Notes under the pieces: generated by a model
Told to the model about the DNA's origin: nothing
What the model saw: the letters and a program-made list of their open reading frames with translations, nothing else
The model's database searches: none
Shown here: positions 48,901 to 55,071 of the stretch, in pieces
Layout: every line of letters begins with the position of its first letter
Position numbering within the stretch: position 1 is the stretch's first letter
Source: Lelliottia nimipressuralis
GTDB taxonomy: Bacteria; Pseudomonadota; Gammaproteobacteria; Enterobacterales; Enterobacteriaceae
Direction: 5' to 3'
Length of the DNA stretch: 64,000 bases
NCBI RefSeq assembly: GCF_004402045.1
Contig: NZ_SOMG01000030.1
Span: forward strand, 496,001 to 560,000
Position numbers and translations under genes: made by a program

Positions 48901-51900
48901 ATACGGTCGCTGGCGATAACGTGATTAACGGCAGTGAAGCGGCTGCGGGCGTGGCCATTTCCGGTACCACCACGGCGGAAGTCGGCCAGACGGTCACCGT
49001 GACGCTGGGCGGTAAGAGCTATACCGCGCAGGTGCAGCAGGGTGGCATCTGGAGCGTGAACGTACCGGGCACCGACCTGTCCGCACTGGCGGATAACGGC
49101 TACACCGTGCAGGTCAGCGTGAGCGACGCCGCGGGTAACCCGGGCAGCGCGGGCAAAGCGATTACGCTTGATACCACGCCGCCGACCGTCAGCTTTAACG
49201 CTGTCGCGGGCGATAACGTCATTAACAGCGTGGAGCACGGGCAGGCACAGATTGTCAGCGGCACGGCAACCGGCGCGAGCGTCGGCGATAAGCTGGTCAT
49301 CACCATCGGTTCGAACCAGTACACCACTACCGTTGACGCAAGCGGTAACTGGAGCGTGGGCGTTCCGGCCAGCGTGATTTCCGCGCTGACCGACGGCACC
49401 GTGACCCTCAGCGCGACGATTACCGACAGCGCGGGCAACAGCAGCACCCAGACCCACGATGTGGTGGTAAATACGGCCTCCGTGGCGCTGACGGTGAACA
49501 CCGTTAGCGGTGACGACGTCATCAACGCGGCTGAAGCCGGTTCGTCCCTGGTGATTAACGGCTCCAGCGCCCAGTTCGCCAGCGGGACGCAGGTCACCGT
49601 GACGCTGAACGGCAAGACCTATACGGCCAGCATCCAGAGCGACGGCAGCTGGACGACCACCGTTCCGGCCGCAGACGTGGGCGCCCTGGCCGATGGCGCA
49701 AGCTATCAGGTGTCCGTGTCGGCGCAGGATAGCGCGGGCAACAGCGCGTCGGCGACGCACGGCATCAGCGTGGATACCACCTCGCCGGTGGTAAGCATTG
49801 CCACGCTGTCGGTTGACGACATGCTGAACGCGGCGGAAGCGCAGCAGCCGCTCACCGTACACGGCTCTTCCAGCGCGGAAGCGGGCCAGACGGTTACCGT
49901 GACGCTGGGCGGCAAATCCTACACCGCAACCGTAGCAAACGACGGCACCTGGACGCTCGACGTTCCGGCCGCCGATCTTGCCAGCCTGAGCGAAGGCGCG
50001 CTGACGGTCACCGCGTCGGTGAACGACAAAGCGGGTAATAACGGTCAAACCACGCATACCTTAACGGTCGATACCGTCGCGCCAACCGTCACCATCAGCA
50101 CCGTGGCCGATGACGATATCGTCAACAACGCGGAGCAGCTGGCGGGCCAGACGATCCGTGGTACGACCACGGCGGAACAGGGCCAGACGGTGACCGCCTC
50201 CTTTAACGGGCACAGCTATCAGGCGACCGTCGGGGCGGACGGATCGTGGTCGGTCTTCGTGCCGGGCCGTGATTTCCTCGGCCTGAGCGACGGGGATTAC
50301 ACCATCACCGCTTCGGTAAGCGACAAGGCGGGCAACCCGGGCAGCGCAACGCACGACGTGACGCTGAACGGCGATGTCCCAACCATCACCATTAACACCT
50401 TTGCGCAGGACGATATCGTCAACGCCGCCGAGCACGGTACGCCGCTGATTGTCAGCGGCACCACCGACGCCCCGGCGGGCCAGACGGTGACCATCACGCT
50501 GAACGGTAAAACCTATGCGGCTACCGTCCAGAATGACGGCACCTGGAGCTACACCCTGGGCAGCGCTGACGTGACCGCGCTGGCGGACGGCGGTTCGTAC
50601 GTGATTAACGCGCAGGTGAGCAACACCATCGGCAACAGCGCCAGCGAGAACCACACCGTCACCGTGGATCTCACCGCGCCGTCGATGGGAATTACGATTG
50701 ATTCCCTGCAAAACGACACCGGCCTGAGCGCGAGCGATTTCATCACCAACGAAAGCAACGTTGTGGTCAACGGCTCCCTGACCGCGCAGCTCGGCAATAG
50801 CGAGAAGGCGCAGATCAGCCTCGACGGCGGCACCACCTGGATTGACCTGACCGTGACCGGCACCACCTGGCGCTACACCGATGGCCGCACCCTGACGGAC
50901 GGTACCTACCAGTACCAGGTGCGCGTGATCGATAACGCCGGGAACGTGGGGGCAACGGACAGTCAGGACGTGATTATTGACCTGACGAAGCCTGTGGCAA
51001 CGACGATTACGGTCGATTCCATCACCCAGGATACCGGCCTGTCCGGCAGCGACTTTATCACCAGCGATAACCAGATCAGCCTGAAAGGGACGCTCGGCGC
51101 GGCGCTGGGCAGCGGCGACCACGCGCAGATCAGCCTCGACGGTGGCGTTACCTGGATTGACGTCAGCGTCAGCGGCCTGAGCTGGACGTATGTTGATGGC
51201 CGCACGCTGGCCGACGGGGATTACAACTATCAGCTGCGCGTGATTGACGACGCAGGCAATATCAGCGCCACCGCCAGCCAGGTGGTGACCATTGATACGG
51301 TTGCACCGGACGCCAGTAAAACTATCGCCATCGACAGCATCAGCGACGATACCGGCCTGAGCAGCAGCGACTTTATCACTAACGATACGTCCCTGACGCT
51401 GCACGGCTCGCTCGGCGCGACGCTGGCCGACGGCGAGTATGCCCAGATCAGCATCGACGGTGGCGTCACCTGGCAGAACGTGATCGTCACCGGCAACAGC
51501 TGGTACTACGTGGACGGCCGCACGCTGGGTAACCAGACCTATGACTACTACGTTCGCGTGGTGGATGCCGCCGGTAACGTAGGCGCCAGCGCCCATCAGC
51601 AGGTGACCGTCGATACGGTCGCCCCGGATGCGGCGATTACGGTGACCGTGGATAACATCACCGTGGATACCGGCTTCGACAATAACGACTTCCTGACCAG
51701 CTCGACCTCGTACACGCTGCACGGAACGCTCGGTGCAGAACTCGGCGCGGGTGAATTCGTGCAGGTGAGCATGGACGGCGGCAGCACCTGGGTATACGCC
51801 ACCGTAAGCGGTACGCAGTGGAGCTACAGCGACACGCGTACCCTGACCGACGGTAGCCATAACTACCAGGTGCGGGTCGTTGACCAGGCGGGGAACGTGG

Positions 51901-54900
51901 GGGCCACCACCGCGCAGGCGGTGACGGTGGATACGCACGCGCCGCAGTACGGTGTCACCATCGACAGCATCAGCGAAGACACCGGCCAGTCCGGCAGTGA
52001 TTTCATCACCATGGACACCACGCTGACCATCAACGGTTCGCTGGGCAGCGCGCTGGCAAGCGACGAGCGCGTGCAGATCAGTCTGGACGGCGGAAACACC
52101 TGGCTCGATACCACGGTCACCAACCAGCGCTGGAGCTACACCGATACCCGCGATCTGCCTGACGGAGACTACACCTACCAGGTGCGGATTATCGACCAGG
52201 CGGGCAACGTCGGCTCCACCGCCTCTCAGGTGGTGACGGTGGACACCACGCCGCCAACCACGGTAGGCACGGTAGTAAGCTATACCGACGGTGAAGGCGA
52301 GCGTCAGGGTACCTTTGGCAGTGCGGTGGCAACTGACGATAACTCGCCGCTGATCAACGGCACGCTTAACCGCGCCCCGGAAGACGGTGAAATTGTGCAG
52401 CTGTATCGTGACGGGGTCCTGCTCGGCCAGGTGACCATGAACGGCAGCGCAAGCTGGTCCTTCCAGGACAACGGCCTGAGCGATGGCAATCACACCTACA
52501 TTGTGCGCGTCACCGATAAGGCCGGTAATTACACGGAATCGGACGGTTTCGTGCTGAATGTGGACACCAGCATCCCGACTACCACAGCGGTAATTACCGC
52601 ACAAACAACCTCCGATACCACGCCGATTGTTAGCGGTACGGTCTCCGCGGATCTGGTGAACGGGGAATACTTGACGGTTATTGTCAACGGTAAAACCTAT
52701 ACCTCGCAGACCGGCGGCGCGGTGGTGGTCGACCCGGATCATAACACCTGGTATCTGCAGATCCCGGACAGCGATGCCCTTGGCGTAGCGAGCTACAGCG
52801 TGACGGCGCAGGTGAAGAGCAGCGCGGGTAACGGTAACACCACCGGTTCGGCGACCGGCAGCCTGGTGATTGATACCACCTCGGTGAATACCGACTGGGC
52901 AACCACGGCGGGGAACAGCAACAACTCCACCATGACCCTCGGCATGAACAGCAGCGGTCTGTGGAATATCATTGCTAACGGCCAGTCTTACTCCAGCAGC
53001 GATAGCTCCTCTTATGCAGGTAATGCGCTGACCAATACTCGTTCCTACAACGTGGTCAGCCAGACGGCAGCCGACTTTGACCGAAACGGCACGCAGGATG
53101 TATTCGGCACTGAAACCGGCTACGCAGGCTCTACGCAGGTCATGTGGACCTACGATGGCAGCACCTATAACGCCAGCCAGCTGGCGATGGGGACCACCAT
53201 CTGGTACGGCGGTGTGGTGGCGTACGACAAAACGGGCGATGGTTATCTTGACCTGGCGTACGGCGATGCGGGTGCTGACTCCATCACTTACCTGATCAAC
53301 AACAACGGCGTACTGTCGCCGGATGGTACCAACGGCGGGGCCGGCTTCTGGGGACAATTCGTTACGCTGCGTGAACTCTCTGGCGTCGATATTAACAACG
53401 ACGGCACCGTAGACATTGTGCAGCACACCAACCGCAGCGGCGCGTACTCGTTAACCGTGATCAACAACAACGGTAACGGCACGCTCTCTATCGGTCAGAA
53501 CCTGACCAACGTGTTTGTGGCAAACGCCTCTAATACCACCACGGCGGCGTCCATGACGTGGGCGGATTTCAACGGCGATGGCTACATGGACCTGTACCTG
53601 GGCAGCAGCTACAACAACACCGGTGGGGTGATTTACTACAACAACGGTGCAGGGCAGTTGTCCACCACTAAGAGCGCGGTTGAAGCCTCTAACGCCACGG
53701 CAGGGTATCTGTCGGTGGCGGTTGACTGGAACGGTGACGGGCAGATGGACATCGTCAAGCTCAGCACCTACGGCGGTTCGCAGACGGCGACCCTGTTCAC
53801 CAACAACGGCTACGGTTCCACCTGGACCTCAAGCCAGCTGGCTTCAGGGCTGGCGAACGTCACCGGCGTGGCGGCCGTGGACTACAACTGGGACGGCGCG
53901 CAGGATCTGCTGGTATCGCAGCAGAACGGCAAGGTGGTGCTGGTGCAGAACAGCAAAACCATTGCTGACGGTACCGCGATGCATCTGCACATCGTCGACA
54001 GCGAGGGCATCAACGCCTACTACGGCAACACGGTCAATCTGTATAACGCCGCGGGCGTGCTGGTGGCGTCGCAGATCATCAACGCCCAGTCCGGTATCGG
54101 TTCGAACGATACCTCTGCGCTGGTGAGCTTCTACGGGCTGGATCCGAATGAAACTTATTCGGCCGAGATCCTGAAGATCACCAACGGCGTGTCGGATAAC
54201 GTCACCTGGAGCGGTCTGGAGGCGGGCAACGGCAAAGAGGGCTACGTCCTGACGGCCGAAGCGGCTACCGGCGGACATAGCGGGACGATTACCGGCACCG
54301 GGTATAACGACACCTTTATCGCAGAGAACGGCACCTATACCTACAACGGTTCCGGCGGCTGGAATACCCATTCTGACCATGATACCTGGAGCAATACCGG
54401 TGGCATGGACGTGGTGGATTACCGAAATGCGACGTCCGGCATTACCGTTGATTTGCGCCTCTCTACCGCACAGGACACCGGGTTCGGTACGTCACGACTG
54501 CTCAACATTGAGGGAATTAACGGCTCGAACTTCGACGACGTCATTACCGGCAACAGCGGTGATAACCGGTTCGAAGGCCGCGGCGGGAACGACACCTTCA
54601 ATATCGGTAGCGGCGGTCACGATACGTTGCTCTACAAGCTGATCAACGCGTCTGACGCAACGGGCGGTAACGGTCACGACGTGGTGAATGGCTTTACGGT
54701 CGGCACCTGGGAAGGGACCGCGGACACGGATCGTATTGACCTGCGCGATCTGCTCTCCGACAGCGGCTATACCGGCACGGGCTCGGCGAGCTATGTGAAC
54801 GGCGTGGCCACGCTGGACAGCAGCGCGGGCAATATCAGCGATTACATCCGCGTGGTGCAGAACGGCAGCAATACCGAGATCCAGGTTGACATGGATGGTA

Positions 54901-54998
54901 CAGGCGGTCAGTTCTCACCAACCACTCTGGTGACGCTGAACGGCGTACAGACGGATCTGGCGACGCTGCTGGCGAACCATCAGCTGTTAATTGCGTAA
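36993..54998 (+). CDS. Giant BapA-like adhesin secreted by type I system
   Basis: 6001 residues, about 0.6 MDa. Domains: BapA-type prefix domain 1-130 (MSNVKIVDVIIRKTAE), a Gly/Ala-rich hydrophobic stretch 134-156 (WGWIAGAALGGGAIGALL), a lone Ig-like unit about 175-272, 43 Ig-like domains of ~99.8 residues (273-4562), five domains of a second type (4563-5086, core DTGLSxSDFIT), two further Ig units (to ~5296), FG-GAP-like DxNxDGxxD motifs (about 5350-5660), and an RTX-type secretion signal (5766-6001, with GNSGDNRFEGRGGNDTF). Type I secreted surface protein for cell-cell adhesion and biofilm. I see no LapG (T/P)AAG site in the N-terminus. AAGGAGAAGAA precedes the ATG; the gene lies between its TolC-like and ABC genes. 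Confidence 0.95.
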   Translation: MSNVKIVDVIIRKTAEKTKLTGEGNLSVSISSPSVIEIQGSALDVARYVRQGKDLLIYMKDGSVIRCNNYFVEDPETHNQSELVFNDSQELTHISFADAGEASGVAVTELTAQATPINSIQPFLEQESVLSDAPWGWIAGAALGGGAIGALLANGGDGETKTKVIDNTKEVESATPTFLLSDKAGDKQGVLSANEITDDSNPTFSGTGQPGATIQIKDSSGSTIASTMVGKDGTWTVILPTQTDGEHTWSVVQLDGSKTTSAGSITVTVSTADAAITLATTAGDNVLNASEQSAGFTLSGASKNLAQGTELTVTLNGKTYTAEVGADGAWHVNVPAADAQALGDGTWTVNVSGKDAAGNTVSGSQTIGVDTTAPTLSVDTLAQDNIINAAEHNQPLTLTGKTNAEAGQIVTVTLNGKNYNATVGSDGTWSVTLAASDVQALNEGNQTLTVNVSDKAGNGASVTADFTVDTAAPVVTIHTVAGDDILNISEQGQAHIISGQASGAAAGDVVTVTLGGQTFTGVVLADGSWNVGVPASVLGALGEGNHTLSVSVTDAAGNTGSATHGITLSGHPPEFTIDAISQDNVLNAQEAMQPLSLTGTSNLPDGTSITVTLNNVTYQATVENGIWAVQVPVSDVLNLANTLYTVSVSGTDSVGNSGSAEANLLVDTVLPQVIINMFAGDNLVNNAESGVDQTLSGRVTGAAAGDTVSITAGGKSYTATVGSDLTWSVKIPSADLQAFGDGDLTFTASVTNGHGNTGTGERDININAELPGLRVNTISGDDVINAIEQQQDLSVTGSSTHLAAGTQIVVTINNVEYVTAVNASGNWQIGVPAADLQAWTAGGMTVSVSAVDAWGNTVAAEHPIELDLNAVAVTIDTVSGDDLLNAAEKGDDLTLSGQTQGVEAGQTVVVKFADQTFTAQVQQDGSWSLTVPASAMETLFDGRAQVSVSVTNVSGNSADASRVVTVDTQPPAITLDNLTADNIINAAEAQQDLLLSGSSSAEPGQTVTVTLNGKTYQTTVQTDGTWQLSVPAADVGALTDGIVTVTATVSDVAGNTSSADRVGLVDATVPQVTINDFVTDTNTVNQLAHSQAQILSGSVTGAAAGDRVTVTINSVDYTTVVDAAGNWSLGLPASVVQGLADGTWTIDVSVTDRSGNTGSSSLDVVVNTVTPVIGINTLAADDVINATEKGEDLLLSGTSNQPEGTTITVTLNGIHYAATADASGNWSVTVPASAVSALGEAHYTVTASVTDNVGNSASTSHDVLVDSSLPVVTIGTLAGDNIVNAAEVAAGQTLTGKVTNAASGDTVTIILGGQSYTAIVQDDLTWSLPLSETQLTALGNGDLTVSASVTNGHGNTGSSSLDFSIDAQLPGLRIDTVAGDDVINVIEHAQNLIVSGTSTDLAAGSTVTVTINGKAYSATVLADGTWQAAVPAADVSQWADGSLTISASAQDASGNPVTIGTVVDVDLAPVAITISSVTDDNVLNAAEKGQDLVLSGTTSNVEAGQTVSISFAGKTYTTTVDTNGDWTWTVPSADLSGLKDGDASVQVNVINVNGNAASSAQEFSVDTTAPTVTINTISHDNMLNAAEAAQDLTLSGTSTAEAGQTVTVTFNGNQYTAQVQADGRWTLDVPAADMAGITDGSAAVTATVSDKAGNPASAGSSVLVDTTVPQISFNIVAGDDVINIAEHGQALIVSGKVTGAQAGDVITVTLNGKDYTAMLDASGNWSVGVPATDVGALVNGDQTISATLTDKAGNSTTATHEFDVSLTAPVVAINTLAVDDVINATEKGQDLLVSGTSNQPDGTTITVTLNGISYTATTDASGSWSITVPAANVSALGEASYVVTASVTDTAGNSASTGHSVLVDSALPQLTINPVAMDDVINAAEVAAGQTLSGKVSGAASGDTVTVSIGGNTYTGIVQDDLSWSVNVPSTVLTAIGNGELTVSASVTNGHGNTGTGERDITIDASLPGLRVDTVAGDDVINSIEHAQNLIITGSSEGLASGAALTVTVNGKTYAATVLADGTWTAAIPAADVSALNAGTIAVTVEGQSAAGNPVSISHDVKVDLAAVAISIDPIASDDVINAAEKGADLVLSGSTTNVEENQTVTITFGGKSYTATVDASGNWTATVPSADLGSLKDGDASVQVSVTNVNGNSASAGREYSVDATAPTVSIEIVSDNNIINAAEAQQDLVVNGVTNAEAGQTVTVTLNGVDYTTTVQANGSWSVTVPSADLSGITDGNYTISAAVSDKAGNPASADRDVLVDTTVPQLTIHTVSDDDVINSAEHAQALIVTGSVTGAAAGDVVTVTLNGKSYTATLDASGNWSVGVPAADVTALAAGDYTITAALTDKAGNSNSATHGVEVNLTAPVLTIDTVSGDDVINNSEKTQDLTISGTASGLATGALVTVMLNGKAYSAMVDSNGKWTTTVPADQVSQLGEALYTVTASATDSVGNNTSTSHTVNVESVLPGVIINTIAGDDVINAAELAAGQTISGKVVNAEAGNTVTVTIGGNSYTETVQSDLTWSVNVPESVLTALGNGDLTVSAIVTNGVGNSGTGEREIVIDANLPGLRVDTVAGDDVINSIEHGQNLIITGTSDGLAAGAALTVTVNGKTYPATVLADGTWSAAIPAADVGALSAGTVSVTVAGQSSAGNPVSISHDVTVDLASVAISIDAIATDDVINAAEKGADLVLSGTTSNVEANQTVTLTFGGKSYTATVDADGKWTATVPAADLAGLKDGDASVQVSVSNVNGNSASAGREYSVDATAPSVTINTLATDDILNATEAKSDLAVSGTSTAEAGQTVTVSLNGKDYTTTVSADGSWTLNVPAADLAGLTDGSVTVTASVSDKAGNPASVDHNLAVDITAPAVTINTVAGDDVINIAEHGQAQIISGTATGAAAGDKVTVTIGGQTYTTVLDAAGNWSVGVPANVISGLSDGTVTVTASVTDAAGNTGTGSHDVTVDTGLPSVNFNAISDDNVLNAVEKGQDLNVSGTSANLAEGTVVTVTLNGKNYAATTAADGTWSLTVPAADLAGLGQANYTLNATATNGVGNSVSNTANLLVDTALPTVTINTVAGDNVINAAEVAAGQTLSGTVANAEAGNTVTVTIGGNSYTAAVQNDLTWSVNVPSDVLTALGNGSLSVTATVTNGHGNTGTGEREIAIDANLPGLRVDTVAGDDVVNSIEHGQNLIVTGSSDGLIPGTALTVTVNGKDYSATVLADGTWSAAVPAADVSAWPEGTVKISVTGDSSAGNPITISHDVTVDLATVAISINAIATDDVINAAEKGADLVLSGATTNVEAGQTVTISLNGKIYTATVDDSGNWTYTVPSADLVHLKDGDASVQVSVTNVNGNSASAGREYSVDATAPTVTINTIASDDILNATEAQSDLAISGTSTAEAGQTVTVSLNGKDYTATVSADGTWTLSVPSADLGALADGSVTVTASVSDKAGNPASVDHNLTVDVTVPAVTINVIAGDDVINITEHAQAQIISGIATGAAAGDKVTVTIGGQTYTTVLDAAGNWSVGVPASVISGLSDGTVTVTASVTDAAGNTGTGSHNVTVDTGLPSVAFNAISGDNVLNAVEKGQDLSVSGTSANLSEGTVVTVTLNGKNYTATTAADGTWSLTVPAADLAGLGEANYTLSATAINGVGNSVSNTATLLVDTALPTVTINTIAGDNVINAAEVAAGQTISGKVANAEAGNTVTVTLGGNSYTASVQDDLTWSVSVPESVLTALGNGDLTVSATVTNGHGNAGTGEREIAIDASLPGLRVDTVAGDDVINSIEHGQNLIVTGSSDGLAAGTTLTVTVNSKTYAASVLADGTWSAAIPAADVGALAAGTVTVTVAGQSAAGNPVTISHDVTVDLSAVAVSIDAIATDDVINAAEKGADLVLSGSTSNVEENQTVTITFGGKTYTAKVDADGNWTATVPSADLAGLKDGDATVQVSVTNAHGNSASAGREYSVDATAPTVSIDTVAGDNVINGSEAAAGVAISGTTTAEVGQTVTVTLGGKSYTAQVQQGGIWSVNVPGTDLSALADNGYTVQVSVSDAAGNPGSAGKAITLDTTPPTVSFNAVAGDNVINSVEHGQAQIVSGTATGASVGDKLVITIGSNQYTTTVDASGNWSVGVPASVISALTDGTVTLSATITDSAGNSSTQTHDVVVNTASVALTVNTVSGDDVINAAEAGSSLVINGSSAQFASGTQVTVTLNGKTYTASIQSDGSWTTTVPAADVGALADGASYQVSVSAQDSAGNSASATHGISVDTTSPVVSIATLSVDDMLNAAEAQQPLTVHGSSSAEAGQTVTVTLGGKSYTATVANDGTWTLDVPAADLASLSEGALTVTASVNDKAGNNGQTTHTLTVDTVAPTVTISTVADDDIVNNAEQLAGQTIRGTTTAEQGQTVTASFNGHSYQATVGADGSWSVFVPGRDFLGLSDGDYTITASVSDKAGNPGSATHDVTLNGDVPTITINTFAQDDIVNAAEHGTPLIVSGTTDAPAGQTVTITLNGKTYAATVQNDGTWSYTLGSADVTALADGGSYVINAQVSNTIGNSASENHTVTVDLTAPSMGITIDSLQNDTGLSASDFITNESNVVVNGSLTAQLGNSEKAQISLDGGTTWIDLTVTGTTWRYTDGRTLTDGTYQYQVRVIDNAGNVGATDSQDVIIDLTKPVATTITVDSITQDTGLSGSDFITSDNQISLKGTLGAALGSGDHAQISLDGGVTWIDVSVSGLSWTYVDGRTLADGDYNYQLRVIDDAGNISATASQVVTIDTVAPDASKTIAIDSISDDTGLSSSDFITNDTSLTLHGSLGATLADGEYAQISIDGGVTWQNVIVTGNSWYYVDGRTLGNQTYDYYVRVVDAAGNVGASAHQQVTVDTVAPDAAITVTVDNITVDTGFDNNDFLTSSTSYTLHGTLGAELGAGEFVQVSMDGGSTWVYATVSGTQWSYSDTRTLTDGSHNYQVRVVDQAGNVGATTAQAVTVDTHAPQYGVTIDSISEDTGQSGSDFITMDTTLTINGSLGSALASDERVQISLDGGNTWLDTTVTNQRWSYTDTRDLPDGDYTYQVRIIDQAGNVGSTASQVVTVDTTPPTTVGTVVSYTDGEGERQGTFGSAVATDDNSPLINGTLNRAPEDGEIVQLYRDGVLLGQVTMNGSASWSFQDNGLSDGNHTYIVRVTDKAGNYTESDGFVLNVDTSIPTTTAVITAQTTSDTTPIVSGTVSADLVNGEYLTVIVNGKTYTSQTGGAVVVDPDHNTWYLQIPDSDALGVASYSVTAQVKSSAGNGNTTGSATGSLVIDTTSVNTDWATTAGNSNNSTMTLGMNSSGLWNIIANGQSYSSSDSSSYAGNALTNTRSYNVVSQTAADFDRNGTQDVFGTETGYAGSTQVMWTYDGSTYNASQLAMGTTIWYGGVVAYDKTGDGYLDLAYGDAGADSITYLINNNGVLSPDGTNGGAGFWGQFVTLRELSGVDINNDGTVDIVQHTNRSGAYSLTVINNNGNGTLSIGQNLTNVFVANASNTTTAASMTWADFNGDGYMDLYLGSSYNNTGGVIYYNNGAGQLSTTKSAVEASNATAGYLSVAVDWNGDGQMDIVKLSTYGGSQTATLFTNNGYGSTWTSSQLASGLANVTGVAAVDYNWDGAQDLLVSQQNGKVVLVQNSKTIADGTAMHLHIVDSEGINAYYGNTVNLYNAAGVLVASQIINAQSGIGSNDTSALVSFYGLDPNETYSAEILKITNGVSDNVTWSGLEAGNGKEGYVLTAEAATGGHSGTITGTGYNDTFIAENGTYTYNGSGGWNTHSDHDTWSNTGGMDVVDYRNATSGITVDLRLSTAQDTGFGTSRLLNIEGINGSNFDDVITGNSGDNRFEGRGGNDTFNIGSGGHDTLLYKLINASDATGGNGHDVVNGFTVGTWEGTADTDRIDLRDLLSDSGYTGTGSASYVNGVATLDSSAGNISDYIRVVQNGSNTEIQVDMDGTGGQFSPTTLVTLNGVQTDLATLLANHQLLIA
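37809..50678 (+). repeat. 43 tandem Ig-like domain repeats in the adhesin
   Basis: Each unit is about 99-100 residues (near 299 bp), opening with a xVxINTVAGDDVINAAE-type strand and closing with KAGNxxSAxHxxxVDTTAP. All 43 openings can be read in sequence; examples are ITLATTAGDNVLNASEQ (first) and ITINTFAQDDIVNAAEHG (last). The repeat makes an extended, calcium-stiffened stalk as in other BapA/SiiE-like adhesins. Confidence 0.95.
38112..49784 (+). repeat. Six-domain higher-order repeat, ~1797 bp period
   Basis: Ig units 2-40 follow a fixed cycle of six subtypes: PGLRVDTVAGDDVIN, VAISIDAIATDDVINAAEKG, PTVTINTLATDDILNATEA, PAVTINTVAGDDVINIAEHG, PSVNFNAISDDNVLNAVEKG, PTVTINTVAGDNVINAAEVA. The start of the PGLR subtype falls at 39300, 41097, 42891, 44688, 46485 and 48282: spacings 1797, 1794, 1797, 1797 and 1797 bp. 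Copies in the middle (44688-48282) are the most alike, with only scattered silent changes. Confidence 0.92.
50679..52250 (+). repeat. Five tandem DTGLSxSDFIT-type adhesin domains
   Basis: Five units of about 105 residues, each with a xTIDSIxxDTGLSxSDFIT opening and a QISLDGGxTWxDxTVxGxxWxYxDxRTLxDGxYxYQVRVxDxAGNVG body. This is a separate Ig-like class common near the C-terminus of type I secreted adhesins. Confidence 0.9.
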
Positions 54999-55004
54999 AA
55001 CAAC

Positions 55005-55045
55005 GCCGCGGGGAGCGATCCTCGCGGCCTTTTGGCGTTTCTTTT
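55005..55045 (+). terminator. Intrinsic terminator between adhesin and ABC genes
   Basis: Stem GCCGCGGGGA / TCCTCGCGGC (9 of 10 pairs) with a GCGA loop, followed by CTTTTGGCGTTTCTTTT. It sits 6 bp after the adhesin stop, inside the operon, so it should lower transporter expression relative to the adhesin. Confidence 0.7.
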
Positions 55046-55071
55046 ACACGAATTGCGTTAACCCGGAGATT

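Noticed and set aside
37809-50678. Regular direct repeats considered as a CRISPR array
   Set aside because: The repeats are about 300 bp and fully coding, keep frame, and have no unique spacers.
47619-53426. Very long open frames on the minus strand inside the adhesin (up to 1121 codons)
   Set aside because: They arise because the adhesin's repeated codon pattern leaves the opposite strand free of stops. Their products are repeats of basic, low-complexity sequence with no family resemblance, and they shadow a clear gene.
54991-55071. Upstream start for the ABC transporter at 54991
   Set aside because: It would overlap the adhesin stop and run through the terminator hairpin; the ATG at 55072 has a ribosome site and matches the family N-terminus.
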